A stretch of 6,036 nucleotides of DNA from NCBI GenBank assembly GCA_016199905.1, contig JACQFU010000234.1, forward strand, positions 1-6,036. Reading direction: 5' to 3'. Below, piece after piece: positions 5,135 through 6,036 of the stretch; the first letter of the stretch is position 1, and the number at the start of each line of letters is the position of its first letter. Origin of the DNA: Candidatus Wallbacteria bacterium. GTDB lineage: Bacteria; Muiribacteriota; UBA6191; JACPRK01. The translations under genes and the position numbers were made by a program. The notes below the pieces were generated by a model, which saw only the letters and a program-made list of their open reading frames with translations, made no database searches and was not told the origin of the DNA.

Positions 5135-5913
5135 CCAGTTGCTGCGTTTTTGCCGTCTCCTGCGCTTCCAACTATGGAGGCGACTTCCTGCCCGACAAGA
5201 AATCCAACGTCGCGCTGCGACAGTTCGTCACGGTGAACACGAGTGGCACCGGTGCTGCCACGACCGGCGGTACCGCCGCTGGCGGCAATGGCAGCATTCG
5301 GCCGGCCAACGGTGGCACGGAGGGGCCGACCGGAGGCAATCCGACGAGTTTCAATTTCCAGTTCGACCCCTTCCCTAACGGCGCGGATCTGCTCTTGAAT
5401 CGAAAGGTCGGCACATCGGTGGCGGATGTCACCTCCGACAATCGCCAGACCATCGTAAACATCGAAGTCACCTTCATCGGACACGACGTCAACAACAACA
5501 GGCTCCCTCCAATCACTCGCTTCCTGGCCGCAACGGGCCAACCCGAGCTGACTCAGGTTGGGACCGGCGGCACGGGCACGACGGGCACCAACGCCACAGC
5601 TGGCCAGCAGGTAAGTGTCTTGAGGCCTCAAACAGCCTCGTTCACCTCCACCGTCGGTAGCGCGCAAGTCCTGGAGTTTTTTCCTCCGGTGGCCGCCCAG
5701 TTCACGATTACGAACGGCATCAGTTTCACTATCGATCAGATCAAGCTGCGATACCGGGAACCGGATGGCTCCCTGGCGGTGATTTCGGAGTTCATGACTC
5801 CGAACGACGAAGAAGTGCGGCGGGGCATCAGCCTAGGCTTCTTCATGGAGGCCAATCCGATCGACACGGGGCTAGGCGCGAGCTCCGGTGGCGCCGCGGG
5901 CGCCGGCCGCTGA
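5113..5913 (+). CDS. Gly-rich probable lipoprotein of unknown function
   Basis: From the TTG at 5113 this is a 266-residue protein; I do not recognise its family. The N-terminus is hydrophobic (FGAALLTSCCVFAVSC) and Cys17 in AVSC-AS is a likely lipidation site; Ala after Cys suits outer-membrane sorting by the E. coli rule. The start is uncertain: the TTG has no Shine-Dalgarno and leaves no positive charge before the hydrophobic core, whereas in-frame sequence just upstream encodes Arg-Lys. Residues 43-79 and 149-165 are Gly/Thr/Asn-rich and probably flexible. Between them, 98-141 looks beta-rich (QTIVNIEVTFIGHDVNNN). Residues 183-248 form a second probable folded part (AQFTITNGISFTIDQIKLRYRE ... 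GFFMEANP, with an intervening hydrophilic turn). The tail is Gly/Ala-rich. Its position between the secretin genes and a PilM-like gene suggests a partner of the pore, such as a pilotin-like or PilP-like lipoprotein, but no sequence similarity seen here proves it. Confidence 0.75.
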   Translation: MFGAALLTSCCVFAVSCASNYGGDFLPDKKSNVALRQFVTVNTSGTGAATTGGTAAGGNGSIRPANGGTEGPTGGNPTSFNFQFDPFPNGADLLLNRKVGTSVADVTSDNRQTIVNIEVTFIGHDVNNNRLPPITRFLAATGQPELTQVGTGGTGTTGTNATAGQQVSVLRPQTASFTSTVGSAQVLEFFPPVAAQFTITNGISFTIDQIKLRYREPDGSLAVISEFMTPNDEEVRRGISLGFFMEANPIDTGLGASSGGAAGAGR

Positions 5914-5921
5914 TCGGACCT

Positions 5922-5935
5922 GGCTCTTCGGGGCC
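5922..5935 (+). terminator. Small UUCG-tetraloop hairpin after the lipoprotein gene (weak terminator at best)
   Basis: GGCTC-TTCG-GGGCC folds into a five-pair stem, with one G-U pair, closed by the very stable C(UUCG)G loop, nine bases after the lipoprotein stop. No T-run follows, so it lacks the second half of an intrinsic terminator. It may instead protect the 3' end of a processed transcript or separate expression of the upstream genes from pilM. Confidence 0.3.
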
Positions 5936-5954
5936 GAGACCTTCGCAACAGAGG

Positions 5955-5960
5955 TATAAT
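5955..5960 (+). promoter_or_regulatory. Perfect -10 hexamer TATAAT directly before the pilM-like gene's ribosome binding site
   Basis: TATAAT is followed at once by CAGGAG (5961-5966) and then the ATG at 5971. No clear -35 is present around 5932-5937 (GGCCGA). If it were an active promoter, transcription would begin near 5967, past the Shine-Dalgarno, giving an almost leaderless mRNA. AT-rich hexamers are scarce in this GC-rich window, which makes it noticeable, but chance remains likely. Confidence 0.2.
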
Positions 5961-5970
5961 CAGGAGCGCG

Positions 5971-6036
5971 ATGGCCAAAGCTGCAAATCTTCAGCTCAGC
6001 ATCCTGAACGTGGGAAGCTACTCGATGAAGTGCGTC
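5971..6036 (+). CDS. pilM: PilM-like actin-fold pilus assembly protein (5' end only)
   Basis: The ATG follows AGGAG (5962-5966) at a good distance and opens a frame of 22 codons to the window edge: MAKAANLQLS then ILNVGSYSMKCV. That last segment aligns with the start of PilM/actin-like ATPases, where the phosphate-1 loop reads roughly 'GLDIGSSSVKAVEL'; here Asn replaces the usual Asp and the Gly-Ser-x-Ser-x-Lys pattern is kept. PilM is a cytoplasmic protein that links the inner-membrane PilN/PilO parts to the motor. GspL-type proteins share the fold and are the main alternative. Its presence after pilC and the secretin genes supports a type IV pilus-like machine. Only the beginning is visible, so the call rests on one motif plus context. 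Confidence 0.55.
   Translation, partial: MAKAANLQLSILNVGSYSMKCV

Noticed and set aside
3615..5171. 518-codon minus-strand open frame opposite the second and third secretin fragments
   Set aside because: The sense strand holds clear Secretin_N and barrel motifs; the antisense product is low-complexity and runs across several genes.
1..6036. CRISPR array, tRNA, rRNA, insertion sequence or integron
   Set aside because: No regularly spaced direct repeats, RNA gene signatures, transposase motifs or terminal inverted repeats were seen on either strand.

Overview
The window comes from a GC-rich diderm bacterium. Codon third positions are mostly G or C, all six visible stop codons are TGA, and an outer-membrane secretin is encoded. 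The signal peptides ending in 'AQ' and the PilM-like start with Asn-Val-Gly fit a Verrucomicrobia/PVC or Acidobacteria-type lineage, but this placement is a low-confidence inference. Every supported gene is on the + strand, and the whole window reads as one type IV pilus / type II secretion-like assembly locus.

Layout. Bases 1-35 are the end of an upstream gene, by position probably a GspE/PilB-type assembly ATPase. Bases 130-1350 encode the inner-membrane platform protein PilC/GspF. A 141-base gap carries inverted repeats and a 10-base motif (TATCCTGTTC) that also lies upstream of pilC. Three consecutive genes then appear to encode pieces of one secretin. The first (1492-3600) has a long unknown periplasmic region, the N0/STN domain and half of a Secretin_N domain. 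The second (3634-4083) has the other half of that domain and the first half of the next. The third (4107-5078) has the other half of that second domain and the complete secretin barrel. Each has its own ribosome binding site and signal peptide. A Gly-rich probable lipoprotein of unknown function follows (5113-5913) with an ambiguous start. The window ends in the first 22 codons of a PilM-like actin-fold protein (5971 onward).

How they may work together. PilC organises the inner-membrane platform driven by the ATPase, PilM joins the cytoplasmic side, and the secretin forms the outer-membrane pore. The striking feature is that the pore seems to be built from three separately exported polypeptides. 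Both breaks fall at the same structural position, the loop between the first helix and the second strand of a Secretin_N domain, and both are bordered by Gly-rich sequence. If real, each N domain ring would have to be completed in trans. This is the main candidate for something undescribed; I know of no precedent but could not search for one.
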